From assembly GCA_021792555.1 (NCBI GenBank), contig JAJYUL010000001.1, forward strand, positions 1-64,000: a stretch of 64,000 bases of DNA, read 5' to 3'. The notes beneath the pieces were generated by a model. That model saw nothing but the letters and a program-made list of their open reading frames with translations. It had not been told where the DNA came from and did not search any database. Source of the stretch: Pseudomonadota bacterium. Lineage in GTDB: Bacteria; Pseudomonadota; Gammaproteobacteria; Steroidobacterales; Steroidobacteraceae. Positions 36,303 through 45,224 of the stretch are shown piece by piece (within the stretch, counting starts at the first letter, position 1; every line of letters begins with the position of its first letter). Position numbers and translations under genes: made by a program.

Positions 36303-36776
36303 ATGGCACGCACCACGATCTATTTCAGTCTGCTGACGGCAGTCCTGCTCGCCGGGGCGTTCGCCTCGGCGCACGCCGACGTCTACCGCTGGGTCGACAA
36401 GCACGGCGTCGTCCACTACAGCGATGAGTGGCGCCCTGGCGCGACGCGCATCATCACCGCCACCGGCACTGCGCGCGGCTCGAGCGGCGCGGCCTCGGCG
36501 CCCGCACCCAGCGTCGCCTCGGAGGACCAGGAGGCGAACCGGCAGATCCAGCGGGCCGCCGACGAGCGGGCCGTCCAGGCGGCCGAGGCGAAACTGCGCG
36601 CCAAGCGGTGCAAGCAGGCCAAGTCCGTGTATCAGCGGCTGATCTTCGCCCGCCGGCTGTTCACCACCGGCAAGAACGGCCAGCGCCACTACATGAGCGA
36701 CGCCGAAGCGAACGCGGCGCGCGTCAAGGCGCGCGCCATCATGAATCAGTTCTGCGGCACGCACAGCGGCGCCTGA
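36303..36776 (+). CDS. DUF4124 periplasmic protein
   Basis: 157 residues. A signal peptide (about 1-25, ending ASAHA) is followed by the DUF4124 domain (DVYRWVDKHGVVHYSDEWRPGA, 26-47). A Ser/Ala linker and a basic helical tail with two cysteines (RCKQAK, QFCGTH) follow. The domain is widespread in proteobacteria with unknown role in the envelope. Confidence 0.8.
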   Translation: MARTTIYFSLLTAVLLAGAFASAHADVYRWVDKHGVVHYSDEWRPGATRIITATGTARGSSGAASAPAPSVASEDQEANRQIQRAADERAVQAAEAKLRAKRCKQAKSVYQRLIFARRLFTTGKNGQRHYMSDAEANAARVKARAIMNQFCGTHSGA

Positions 36777-36859
36777 GGGGCGGTTCCGCTTCCGATCCGA
36801 TGGCCCTATAGTGAGACGCCTCGGCCAGCCGGCCGGGACCACAAGGGGCAGCCACTGCG

Positions 36860-37747
36860 ATGCGCGTAGGATTCGTCGGACTCGGCGCCATGGGCGAGCA
36901 CATGGCCCGCAATCTTCACAAGGCAGGCCTGCTGAGCGCGGTCTGGAACCGCACCCCGGGGAAGGCCCAGAGCCTCTCGGCCGAGCTCGGCGTCCCCGCG
37001 ACCGCCACGCTCGCGGAGCTGGCCGCGCGGGTCGATGCGGTGGTGAGCTGCGTCTCGGCCGATGCCGACGTGCTGGAAGTCACGAATGCGCTGGCGCCGG
37101 GGCTCGCCGCAGGCGCCGTGGTGATCGACTGCTCCACCGTCGCGGCGGACACCGCGCGCCGCGCCGCCGATGTGCTGCGGCCGGCGGGCGCGGTCTTCCT
37201 CGACTGCCCGGTGAGCGGCGGCGTGGAGGGCGCACGCGACGGCACGCTCGCGGTCATGTGCGGAGGCGACCCCGAGGCCTTCGAGCGGGCCCGCCCCGTC
37301 CTCCAGGCCATGGGCCGCACGGTGACGCTGTTCGGGCCGGTCGGCAGCGGGCAGGCGGCCAAGGCCACCAATCAGATCATGTGCGCGGGCATCATCGAGG
37401 CGGTCGCCGAGGCGATGGCCTTCGCGCGCGCCCAGGGGCTGCCGCTCGAGAAGCTCATCGACACCCTCGGCAAGGGCGCCGGCTCGAGCTGGTATTTCGT
37501 GCATCGCGCGCCGAACATGGTGCGCGGCGCGTATCCCGCGGGGTTCCGGGTGCGCCTGCACGCGAAGGATCTGACCATCTGCCGCGACATGGCGGCGCGC
37601 TTCGGCGTGTCGCTGCCGGTGGTCGAGCGCATGCTCGGGGAGTACGCCGAGCTCATCGCCCGCGGCCACGGCGATGAGGACATCTCGGCCACCTTCCGCC
37701 TCAAGGCCGAGCTGTTCGAGCCGGCCGACGGCAAGCCGCGCAGCTGA
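36860..37747 (+). CDS. NAD(P)-dependent beta-hydroxyacid dehydrogenase family protein
   Basis: 295 residues of the 3-hydroxyisobutyrate dehydrogenase class. The Rossmann motif is GFVGLGAMGEHMARNL. The substrate block DCPVSGGVEGARDGTL and the catalytic lysine in GQAAKATNQIM (about 171) are intact. Candidate substrates are 3-hydroxyisobutyrate, tartronate semialdehyde or succinic semialdehyde; not resolvable here. AAGGGG precedes the ATG. Convergent with maiA. Confidence 0.85.
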   Translation: MRVGFVGLGAMGEHMARNLHKAGLLSAVWNRTPGKAQSLSAELGVPATATLAELAARVDAVVSCVSADADVLEVTNALAPGLAAGAVVIDCSTVAADTARRAADVLRPAGAVFLDCPVSGGVEGARDGTLAVMCGGDPEAFERARPVLQAMGRTVTLFGPVGSGQAAKATNQIMCAGIIEAVAEAMAFARAQGLPLEKLIDTLGKGAGSSWYFVHRAPNMVRGAYPAGFRVRLHAKDLTICRDMAARFGVSLPVVERMLGEYAELIARGHGDEDISATFRLKAELFEPADGKPRS

Positions 37748-37756
37748 GGCCTGCCC

Positions 37757-38398
37757 TCAGGGCGCATCCGGCTGCGCGGCGGGCGCCGCGCGCGCGAAGG
37801 CCGGCTGCGATTCGAGGTGCGCCCCCACGGCCGTCAGCGTCGGATACGGCGCGAGGTCGCACTCGAAGCGCCGCGCGTTGAACAGCTGCGGCACGAGGCA
37901 CACGTCGGCGAGCGTGACCCGCCCGCCGAACAGGTAGCGTCCGTCACTGCTCTGGCGGGCCTGCGCCTCCAGGCCCGTGAAGACTTGCGCGACCCAGTGC
38001 CGATACCAGGCGTTGACGGCCTGCTCGTCGTGGCCGAGCGGTGCGCGCAGATAATTCAACACCCGCAGGTTGTTGATCGGGTGCAGATCGCAGGCGATGG
38101 CGAGCGCGAACGAGCGCACCCGGGCGCGCTCGAGCGCGCTGCCGGGCAGCAGCGGCGGCTCGGGATGCGTTTCCTCAAGATACTCGATGATGGCGAGGGA
38201 CTGCCCGAGCAGCGCCGTCCCGTCGGCGAGCGCCGGCACCAGACCCTGGGGATTGACCGCGAGATATTCCGGCTGGCGGTGCGCGGCCGGCTTGAGGTCC
38301 ACCGGCACCGACTCGTAGGCGATGCCCTTGAGATTGAGCGCGATCCGCACGCGGTAGGCGGCGGAGCTGCGGTAGTAGGTATACAGCTTCATCGGCAT
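37757..38398 (-). CDS. maiA: Maleylacetoacetate isomerase (zeta-class GST)
   Basis: 213 residues. The zeta-GST active-site motif SSAAYRVRIALNLKG (near 11-25) and ALLGQSLAIIEYLEETHP are intact. It isomerises maleylacetoacetate in tyrosine/homogentisate breakdown using glutathione. No fumarylacetoacetase or homogentisate dioxygenase gene lies in the window. An ATG two codons downstream (38392) is an equally good start. Confidence 0.88.
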   Translation of the reverse strand: MPMKLYTYYRSSAAYRVRIALNLKGIAYESVPVDLKPAAHRQPEYLAVNPQGLVPALADGTALLGQSLAIIEYLEETHPEPPLLPGSALERARVRSFALAIACDLHPINNLRVLNYLRAPLGHDEQAVNAWYRHWVAQVFTGLEAQARQSSDGRYLFGGRVTLADVCLVPQLFNARRFECDLAPYPTLTAVGAHLESQPAFARAAPAAQPDAP

Positions 38399-38505
38399 TC
38401 GATCCGTCCGGCTGAGAGCGCACCGGGCGCCAAGAGTGCCACGGGCGGCGCGCGGGCGGAATGGCGCGAGGCGCCCCGGCGCCCGACCCGCTAGAATCGC
38501 ACCGC

Positions 38506-38943
38506 ATGAGCATCTGGTTCGCCGACCTCACGCCCGCCTCCCTCGGGCACCTCACCCGCGGCGGCTTCGCCGAGCGCATCGGCATCCAGCTGACGGACAT
38601 CGGCCCGGATTATCTGCGCGCGTCGCTCGAAGTCACGCCCGAGGTTCATCAGCCCTACGGCGTGCTGCACGGCGGAGTGTCCGCGGCTCTTGCCGAAACC
38701 GTCGGCAGCGTCGCGGCGAACCTCTGCGTCGATCCGGAGCGCTTTCTGTGCCTCGGCCAGGAGCTCAACGCCAATCACCTGCGCCCGGTGAGCAGCGGCC
38801 GGGTCACGGCCACGGCCCGCCCGTTCCACATCGGGCATCGCAGTCAGGTGTGGGGCATCGAGATCCGCGACGAGCGCGAGCGGCTCACGTGCGTCTCGCG
38901 CCTGACGATGGCGGTGGTGCCGCGCCGCGCCTCGGCGCCGTGA
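38506..38943 (+). CDS. PaaI/YdiI-like hot-dog thioesterase
   Basis: 145 residues of hot-dog fold. The motif HQPYGVLHGGVSAALAETVGS holds the HGG turn and catalytic Glu of the PaaI/MenI-type acyl-CoA thioesterases, and GQELNANHLRPVSSGRVTA is also typical. Substrate may be an aromatic or DHNA-type CoA. It lies 7 bases before lptM. Confidence 0.85.
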   Translation: MSIWFADLTPASLGHLTRGGFAERIGIQLTDIGPDYLRASLEVTPEVHQPYGVLHGGVSAALAETVGSVAANLCVDPERFLCLGQELNANHLRPVSSGRVTATARPFHIGHRSQVWGIEIRDERERLTCVSRLTMAVVPRRASAP

Positions 38944-38950
38944 GCCGCGC

Positions 38951-39178
38951 ATGAGTGCGCGCACGCTCATCGCCGCCGCCGCCGTGCTGTTCGGCTGCAC
39001 GGCCTGCGGTTTCAAGGGACCGCTGTACCTGCCGCAGCAAGGCGGCACCGTCGTCACCGGCCCGGGCAGCGCGACTGCGGCCGCGCCTACGGCGGCGCAG
39101 CCGCCCGCCGCAGCGCGCAAGTCCGAGCAGAAGTCCGCGCAGAAAAAGACCGGCGGCAGCGGCGCCGCACCGCCGTAG
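38951..39178 (+). CDS. lptM: LPS translocon maturation chaperone LptM-like lipoprotein
   Basis: 75 residues. A lipoprotein signal leads to ACGFKGPLYLPQ, matching the LptM (YifL) core around the lipidated cysteine; the rest is a low-complexity Ala/Lys/Pro tail. In E. coli LptM assists LptD disulfide maturation in the outer membrane. In many relatives it neighbours lysA-dapF; here dapF is 12 kb away. Confidence 0.75.
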   Translation: MSARTLIAAAAVLFGCTACGFKGPLYLPQQGGTVVTGPGSATAAAPTAAQPPAAARKSEQKSAQKKTGGSGAAPP

Positions 39179-39231
39179 GCGCGGCGGCGGCCGGCGGGAG
39201 GAGCGCGGGGCGCCATTGGCTATACTGGGGC

Positions 39232-41967
39232 ATGAGCGAATCCGCGGATCTGGCCCTCGTCGACGGCTCTTCCTACCTCTACCGCGCATTCCACGCGCTG
39301 CCACCCCTGACCAACTCGCGCGGCGAGCCGACCGGGGCGCTGCTCGGGGTGCTCAACATGATCGCCAAGCTCGTGAAGGAGCATGGCCCGCAGCGCATCG
39401 CGGTGGTGTTCGATGCGCCGGGCAAGACCTTCCGCGACGAGCTGTTCGCGGCCTACAAGGCGCACCGGCCGTCGATGCCGCCGGAACTGCGCGCGCAGAT
39501 CGCGCCGCTCCTTGAGATCATCGCCGCGCAGGGCCTGCCGCTGCTGCGCATCGAGGGAGTCGAGGCCGACGACGTCATCGGCACCCTGGCCCGGCGCGCC
39601 GCGCAGCAGGGATGGCGGGTGCTGATCTCGACGCTCGACAAGGACATGGCCCAGCTGGTCGACGGCTCGATCACGCTGATCAACACCATGAACAATACGG
39701 TGCTCGACCCGGCCGGCGTCAAGGCGAAGTTCGACGTCACGCCCGCGCAGATCATCGACTACCTGGCGCTCGCCGGCGACAGCTCGGACAACATTCCGGG
39801 CATCGAGAAGGTCGGGCCGAAGACGGCCGCGAAGCTGCTCGGTGAGTACGGTTCGCTCGAGCAGCTCATCGCGCACGCGGCCGAGGTCGGCGGCAAGGTG
39901 GGCGAGAACCTGCGCGCCGGTCTTGAGACGCTCGAGCTGTCGCGCAAGCTCGCCACCATCCGCACCGACCTCGACCTGCCGCTCGCCCCCGAGGGCCTCG
40001 TGCCGGGCCCGGCCGACACCGCCCGGCTGCGCGAGCTGTACTCGCGCTACGAGCTGCGCTCCCTGCTGCGCCAGCTCGATGCCCCGGATGAGCCGCCCTC
40101 ACAGAGCGCACCGGCGCCCGCGGCCGCCGCCGCGCAGCCGGCGCATCCGCCGCGCGTGCCGCGGCGCTACGACACCGTGCTCACCCGCGAGGCGCTCGAG
40201 CGGTGGCTCGAGCGGCTGCGCGCGGCGGAGCTGTTCGCCTTCGACACCGAGACCACGAGCCTGAACTACATGCAGGCCGAGATCGTCGGGGTGTCGTTCT
40301 GCGTCGAGCCGGGGGAGGCGGCCTACGTGCCGCTGCGGCACGACTACGCGGGCGCGCCGCAGCAACTCGATCGCGGCGAGACCCTCGCGGCGCTGCAGCC
40401 GCTGCTGGAGGATCCGAACCGCGCCAAGCTCGGCCACCACCTGAAATACGACGCGCACGTGCTCGAGAACCACGGGATCCATTTGGCGGGCATGCGTTAC
40501 GACACCATGCTCGAGTCGTACGTCTGGGACAGCGTCGCGACCCGGCACGACATGGATTCGGCGGCGCGCAAGTACCTCGGCGTCGAGACCATCCACTACG
40601 AGGACGTTGCCGGCAAGGGCGCGAAGGCCATCCCCTTCGCGCAGGTGCCGATCGAGCGTGCCGGCGAATACGCCGCCGAGGACGCCGACGTGACCATGCA
40701 GCTGCATCGGAGCCTCTGGCCGAGGATCGCGGGCGTGCCGGCGCTCGAGCGGCTCTACGAGGACATCGAGCAGCCGCTGGTGCCGGTGCTGCTGCGCATG
40801 GAGCGGCACGGCGTGCTCATCGACCGCGAGCGTCTGCGCGCCCAGAGCGGCGAGCTCGGCGCGCGCCTCGAGGAGCTCACGCAGCAGGCCCATGCCGAGG
40901 CCGGCGCGCCGTTCAACATCGACTCGCCCAAGCAGCTGCAGCAGGTGCTGTTCGAGAAGCTCGGCCTGCCGGTGGTGCGCAAGACCCCGAAGGGCCAGCC
41001 GTCCACCGCCGAGGACGTGCTGGAGGAGCTCTCCGGCACCTATCCGCTGCCGCGCACCGTGCTCGAATACCGCGCGCTCGCGAAGCTCAAATCGACCTAC
41101 ACGGAGAAGCTGCCGGAGCTGATCGACCCCGGCACCGGGCGGATCCACACCTCCTACCACCAGGCGGTCGCGCAGACCGGGCGGCTCTCCTCGACCGACC
41201 CGAACCTGCAGAACATCCCGATCCGCACGCCCGAGGGGCGGCGCATCCGCCAGGCGTTCATCGCGCCCCCGGGGCACGTGCTGCTCGCGGCGGACTACTC
41301 GCAGATCGAGCTGCGCATCATGGCGCACCTCTCGGGCGATGCAGGCCTGCTCGCGGCGTTCGCCGATGAGCGCGACGTGCACCAGGCGACTGCGGCGGAG
41401 GTGTTCGCCCAGACGCTCGAGGCGGTCACGCCCGAGCAGCGCCGGCTTGCCAAGACGATCAACTTCGGTCTGATCTACGGCATGTCGGCCTTTGGCCTCG
41501 CCCGAGAGCTCGGCATCGAGCGGGCCGCCGCTCAGCGCTACGTCGAGCGCTACTTCGAGCGCTATCCGGGAGTGAAGCGCTTCATGGATGAGACGCGCGA
41601 GCGGGCCCGGGAGCAGGGCTACGTGGAGACGGTGTTCGGGCGGCGGCTGTATCTGCCGGACATCCGCTCCGGCAATCAGCAGATCCGCCAGTACGCCGAG
41701 CGCAGCGCCATCAATGCGCCCATGCAGGGCACCGCGGCGGACATCATCAAGCGGGCCATGATTTCGCTCGACGCCTGGTGCGGCCAGCATCGGGGGCGCG
41801 CGCGGCTGATCATGCAGGTGCACGATGAGCTGGTTCTCGAAGTGCCGCACGAGCACCTCGAGGAGGTGCGCGAGCAGGTGCGCACGCGCATGAGCGAAGC
41901 GGCGGCGCTGCGGGTGCCGCTGCGCGTCGAGATCGGCGCCGGCGCGAACTGGGACGAGGCGCACTGA
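39232..41967 (+). CDS. polA: DNA polymerase I
   Basis: 911 residues with three domains: 5'-3' nuclease (1 to about 290; LALVDGSSYLYRAFHALPPL), proofreading 3'-5' exonuclease (about 320-510, with acidic LFAFDTETTSLNYM intact, so proofreading is likely active) and polymerase (about 520-911). Polymerase motifs A, B and C are DYSQIELRIMAHLS, RRLAKTINFGLIYG and QVHDELVLEVP. An acidic/Pro linker (about 285-310) separates the first two. It is convergent with the aldehyde dehydrogenase gene. Confidence 0.97.
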   Translation: MSESADLALVDGSSYLYRAFHALPPLTNSRGEPTGALLGVLNMIAKLVKEHGPQRIAVVFDAPGKTFRDELFAAYKAHRPSMPPELRAQIAPLLEIIAAQGLPLLRIEGVEADDVIGTLARRAAQQGWRVLISTLDKDMAQLVDGSITLINTMNNTVLDPAGVKAKFDVTPAQIIDYLALAGDSSDNIPGIEKVGPKTAAKLLGEYGSLEQLIAHAAEVGGKVGENLRAGLETLELSRKLATIRTDLDLPLAPEGLVPGPADTARLRELYSRYELRSLLRQLDAPDEPPSQSAPAPAAAAAQPAHPPRVPRRYDTVLTREALERWLERLRAAELFAFDTETTSLNYMQAEIVGVSFCVEPGEAAYVPLRHDYAGAPQQLDRGETLAALQPLLEDPNRAKLGHHLKYDAHVLENHGIHLAGMRYDTMLESYVWDSVATRHDMDSAARKYLGVETIHYEDVAGKGAKAIPFAQVPIERAGEYAAEDADVTMQLHRSLWPRIAGVPALERLYEDIEQPLVPVLLRMERHGVLIDRERLRAQSGELGARLEELTQQAHAEAGAPFNIDSPKQLQQVLFEKLGLPVVRKTPKGQPSTAEDVLEELSGTYPLPRTVLEYRALAKLKSTYTEKLPELIDPGTGRIHTSYHQAVAQTGRLSSTDPNLQNIPIRTPEGRRIRQAFIAPPGHVLLAADYSQIELRIMAHLSGDAGLLAAFADERDVHQATAAEVFAQTLEAVTPEQRRLAKTINFGLIYGMSAFGLARELGIERAAAQRYVERYFERYPGVKRFMDETRERAREQGYVETVFGRRLYLPDIRSGNQQIRQYAERSAINAPMQGTAADIIKRAMISLDAWCGQHRGRARLIMQVHDELVLEVPHEHLEEVREQVRTRMSEAAALRVPLRVEIGAGANWDEAH

Positions 41968-41986
41968 GCGGGCGCGCCGCGGCGGC

Positions 41987-43447
41987 TCAGCCGCCCTGCA
42001 GCGCGATGCACAGGTACTTCAGCTCGGTGTACTCGAGGATGCCGTGCCGCGAGCCCTCCCGGCCGATGCCCGACTCCTTCACGCCGCCGAACGGCGCGAC
42101 TTCGGTCGAGATCAGCCCGGTGTTCAGTCCCACCATGCCGTACTCGAGCGCTTCGGCGACGCGCCACGAGCGCGACAGGTCGCGGGTATAGACGTACGCG
42201 GCGAGCCCGAACTCGGTGTCGTTCGCCATGCGGATCGCCTCCTGCTCGCTCTGGAAGCGGAACAGGGGCGCCACCGGCCCGAAGGTCTCCTCCCGGGCCA
42301 TGAGCATCTGCGCGGTGACGCCGGTCAGCACCGTCGGCTCGAAGAAATTGCCGCCGAGCGCATGGCGCTTGCCGCCGAGCACGATGTGCGCGCCCTGGTC
42401 CACGGCATCGGCCAGAAGGCGCTCAACCTTGGCGAGGGCGCGCGCGTCGATCAGCGGGCCTTGATCGGTCGGGCCGGCGAGGCCGTCGCCGACGCGCAGC
42501 CGGGCGGCTGCGGCGGTGAGCCTGCGCGCGAACTCGTCGTAGACGCCGCTTTGCACGAGCAGCCGGTTCGCGCACACGCAGGTCTGACCGCTGTTGCGGT
42601 ACTTGCTGGTGATCGCGCCGCTCACGGCCGCATCGAGGTCGGCATCGTCGAACACGATGAACGGCGCGTTGCCGCCGAGCTCGAGGGAGATCTTCTTCAC
42701 CGTGCCCGCGCATTGCGCCATCAGCTGCTTGCCGACCGCGGTCGAGCCGGTGAAAGACAGCTTGCGCACCCGCGGATCAGTCGTGAGCTGCGCGCCGATC
42801 GCCGGCGCGTCACTGCCGGTGACGATGTTGAACACACCGGGCGGGATGCCGGCGCGGGCGGCGAGCTCGGCGAGCGCCAGCGCCGAGAAGGGCGTCTGGA
42901 TCGCCGGCTTGCACACGAACGTGCAGCCGGCCGCGAGCGCCGGGGCGGCCTTGCGCGTGATCATGGCTGCGGGGAAGTTCCACGGCGTGATGGCGGCGGC
43001 GACCCCGACCGGCTGGCGCAGCACCACCAGGCGCTTGTCCGCCTGGTGCGGCGGGATGACTTCCCCGTAGAGGCGCTTGCCCTCCTCGGCGAACCACTCG
43101 ATGAACGATGCCGCATAGGCGATCTCCCCACGCGCCTCGGCGAGCGGCTTGCCCTGCTCGGCCGTCATGAGCGTGGCCAGATCCTCCTGGTGCTCGATCA
43201 TCAGGGCATGCCAGCGGCGCAGCAGCGCCGCGCGCTCGTGCGCGGTCCGGGCCGCCCAGCCGGGGAAAGCCCCGTGCGCCGCCTCGATGGCCCGGCGCGT
43301 CTCGGCCGCACCGAGCTCCGGGACCGTGCCGAGCGCCGCGCCGGTGGCCGGATTGCGCACCGGCGCGGCGCGGCCCCCGTCGGCATCGACCCAGCGCCCG
43401 CCGATGTAGGCCTGCGTGCGCAGCAGATTCTGATCGCGCAGCTTCAT
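41987..43447 (-). CDS. gabD: NAD(P)-dependent succinate-semialdehyde dehydrogenase family
   Basis: 486-residue aldehyde dehydrogenase. The general base is E256 in SLELGGNAPFIVFDDADLD and the nucleophile C290 in NSGQTCVCANR; PWNFPAAMITRKAAPALAAGCTFVCKPA is the cofactor region. The C-terminal GLISTEVAPFGGVKESGIGREGS is typical of GabD-type SSADH. A second Cys (C292) beside the catalytic one occurs in redox-sensitive members. The ATG at 43447 has a strong GGAGGAGGG site. Substrate is inferred from family. Confidence 0.85.
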   Translation of the reverse strand: MKLRDQNLLRTQAYIGGRWVDADGGRAAPVRNPATGAALGTVPELGAAETRRAIEAAHGAFPGWAARTAHERAALLRRWHALMIEHQEDLATLMTAEQGKPLAEARGEIAYAASFIEWFAEEGKRLYGEVIPPHQADKRLVVLRQPVGVAAAITPWNFPAAMITRKAAPALAAGCTFVCKPAIQTPFSALALAELAARAGIPPGVFNIVTGSDAPAIGAQLTTDPRVRKLSFTGSTAVGKQLMAQCAGTVKKISLELGGNAPFIVFDDADLDAAVSGAITSKYRNSGQTCVCANRLLVQSGVYDEFARRLTAAAARLRVGDGLAGPTDQGPLIDARALAKVERLLADAVDQGAHIVLGGKRHALGGNFFEPTVLTGVTAQMLMAREETFGPVAPLFRFQSEQEAIRMANDTEFGLAAYVYTRDLSRSWRVAEALEYGMVGLNTGLISTEVAPFGGVKESGIGREGSRHGILEYTELKYLCIALQGG

Positions 43448-43608
43448 CAATCCCTCCTCCTCCCGCATGCCGATGCAGTCTCCCATGGCGGTGCGGGAGC
43501 GGCCAGCGCGGCCCGTCCCGGCACGGAGCGAACCTTGAGCGTGGCGGTATCCGAGCCGCCGCCCCCGGACGGCGGATAAGCCCCGCGACGATTCGTGCCC
43601 CGGCGCGG

Positions 43609-43635
43609 GAACTTTGCGACGCGGAGTGACTCCAA
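43609..43635 (+). promoter_or_regulatory. Sigma-E/AlgU-type promoter
   Basis: GGAACTT (43608-43614; core GAACTT from 43609) followed after 16 bases by TCCAA (43631-43635) fits the ECF sigma-E/AlgU consensus GAACTT-N16/17-TCnnA. It points at the structured RNA ending at the 43720-43752 terminator. Confidence 0.6.
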
Positions 43636-43641
43636 TCCCCT

Positions 43642-43752
43642 GAGTGCTACGGCACTCCCCGCTTCCCTCCCTGAGCGGGTCAAGCCCGGTTCACACGAGA
43701 CCTGTGCCGGGTTGGTCTGCCCCGGTGGCCCGCACGGCCATCGGGGTCTTTT
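43642..43752 (+). ncRNA. Candidate small RNA beside engB (Spot 42/ErsA position)
   Basis: About 110 nt with no coding frame but consecutive hairpins: GAGTGC-TACG-GCACTC (43642-43657), CCCGCT/AGCGGG (43658-43663 with 43674-43679) enclosing a pyrimidine loop TCCCTCCCTG, CCCGG..CACA/TGTG..CCGGG (43685-43711), then a terminator stem (43720-43730 with 43736-43746) and TCTTTT. A sigma-E-like promoter sits at the right distance. Spot 42 in E. coli and sigma-22-dependent ErsA in Pseudomonas lie between polA and engB; here engB is convergent and polA lies upstream with one gene between. The C-rich loop could pair with Shine-Dalgarno sequences. Confidence 0.6.
43720..43752 (+). terminator. Intrinsic terminator of the candidate sRNA
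   Basis: An 11-bp stem with one mismatch, loop CGCAC, followed by TCTTTT. It overlaps the last codon of the convergent engB gene. Confidence 0.75.
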
Positions 43753-44353
43753 AATCCATCCCCCCCGCCGTATCGCGCGACTCGAGCCAGGATGCGAGCA
43801 TGTGCTGCGCCTGCTCGACGCCTGCGCCGCTGTGCGCCGAGAACAGCTGCACCGTGACCCCCTCGCCGAGCGCGCCGGCTGCGGCCGAGAGCGCCTGGCG
43901 CGCCTCGTTGCGGCTCAGCTTGTCGCTCTTGGTCAGCAGCACATGCACGCGCTGACGTTCGGTGGCCCACTCGATGAGCGCCAGGTCCCCCTCGCCGATG
44001 CCCCGCCGCGCATCCACGATCAGGAAGACGCCGCGCAACGAGGCGCGCCGCCGCAGCGCCTCGATGAGCGCCGGCCAGGTGCGCCGCTCCCGCTCCGGGG
44101 CGCTCGCGTAGCCGTAGCCCGGCAGATCGACCAGGCGCGCCTGCTCCGAGAGGGCGAAAAAGTTCAGCAGCCGGGTGCGCCCCGGCGTCTTGCTCGCGCG
44201 CGCCAGAGCGCGCCGCGCCACGATCGCGTTGATGGCGCTCGACTTGCCGGCATTCGAGCGGCCGGCAAACGCCACCTCGACGCCCTGGTCGGCGGGGAAC
44301 TGCGCGGGCGCGGCCGCACTGAGGAGAAAGCGCGCCTGGGGAAATCGGAGCAT
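43751..44353 (-). CDS. engB: Ribosome biogenesis GTPase EngB (YihA/YsxC)
   Basis: 200-residue TRAFAC GTPase. G1 is GRSNAGKSSAIN, G3 is DLPGYGYA and G4 is TKSDKLSRNEA. It is an essential factor for large-subunit assembly. The ATG at 44353 gives MLRFPQARFLLSA. It is divergent from the cytochrome c4 gene. Confidence 0.94.
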   Translation of the reverse strand: MLRFPQARFLLSAAAPAQFPADQGVEVAFAGRSNAGKSSAINAIVARRALARASKTPGRTRLLNFFALSEQARLVDLPGYGYASAPERERRTWPALIEALRRRASLRGVFLIVDARRGIGEGDLALIEWATERQRVHVLLTKSDKLSRNEARQALSAAAGALGEGVTVQLFSAHSGAGVEQAQHMLASWLESRDTAGGMD

Positions 44354-44413
44354 GCGCGTAGTGTACAATCCCGGGCTTTCGCACCATCGGTCGGAACCCC
44401 AAGAGAGCGCACC

Positions 44414-45190
44414 ATGGCGAAAAGACTCCGGCTCCTGATCGTCCCCGCCCTCGTGGCACTGGCTGCGGCCGGCATGGCCGCGGCAGCGGCCCACGCCGCC
44501 GCGCCCCCCGCCGGGACTGCTGCGGCGCCGCCCGCCGGCACCGCCGCGGCCCCACCCCCGGCGAGCGCTGCCGCGCCGAGCACCTCGAGCGGACCGCCGG
44601 CGGTGACGCCCGATCCGTACGTCGATGGCTCGGTGCAGGCCGGCGCGGCCAAGGCCACCATGTGTTTCGCCTGCCACGGCCCCAACGGCAACAGCGTCAG
44701 TCCCGTCTTTCCGCGTCTCGCGGGACAGAACGCGGTCTACATCGTCGAGCAGCTGCACCTGTTCCGCGCCGGCATCCGCCAGAATCCCATGATGTCGGCC
44801 ATGGCCTCCGGGCTCACGGACCAGGACATCGACAATCTGGCGGTGTATTTCGCCGCCCAGACCCCGACGGGTCTCGAAGCCGATCCGGCGCTGTGGAAGG
44901 CGGGCGAGGCGCTGTACCTCTCCGGCGATCCGCAGCACGACGTCCCGGCATGCGTGGCCTGCCACGGCCCGACCGGTCAGGGCAACCCGGCCGCCGGCTA
45001 TCCGGCGCTGCGCGCGCAGCAGTCCGCCTATGTCGTCGCCCAGCTGCAAAGTTACGCCAATGGCACCCGCTACAGCGGACCGCACGCCGAGACGGCGACC
45101 CCCAACAGCATCATGATGTTCACGATCGCCAAACGCCTGAGCCCTGCGCAGATGCAGGCGGTGGCATCGTACGTGCAAGGCCTGCGTTGA
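44414..45190 (+). CDS. Di-heme cytochrome c4-type protein
   Basis: 258 residues. A signal peptide (about 1-29) leads to a low-complexity linker with tandem PPAGTAAA units (31-46). Two class I cytochrome c domains follow, with CFACH (C84, C87, H88) and CVACH (C180, C183, H184); Met ligands are probably in MMSAM and SIMMF. Cytochrome c4 passes electrons to terminal oxidases in the periplasm. A TACAAT at 44364 may be its -10 in the short gap to divergent engB. Two DsbA-like genes follow, useful for folding such cysteine-rich proteins. Confidence 0.9.
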   Translation: MAKRLRLLIVPALVALAAAGMAAAAAHAAAPPAGTAAAPPAGTAAAPPPASAAAPSTSSGPPAVTPDPYVDGSVQAGAAKATMCFACHGPNGNSVSPVFPRLAGQNAVYIVEQLHLFRAGIRQNPMMSAMASGLTDQDIDNLAVYFAAQTPTGLEADPALWKAGEALYLSGDPQHDVPACVACHGPTGQGNPAAGYPALRAQQSAYVVAQLQSYANGTRYSGPHAETATPNSIMMFTIAKRLSPAQMQAVASYVQGLR

Positions 45191-45224
45191 ACCGTATTCG
45201 AGGACTTCAGGAGTCGTTCGCCCC

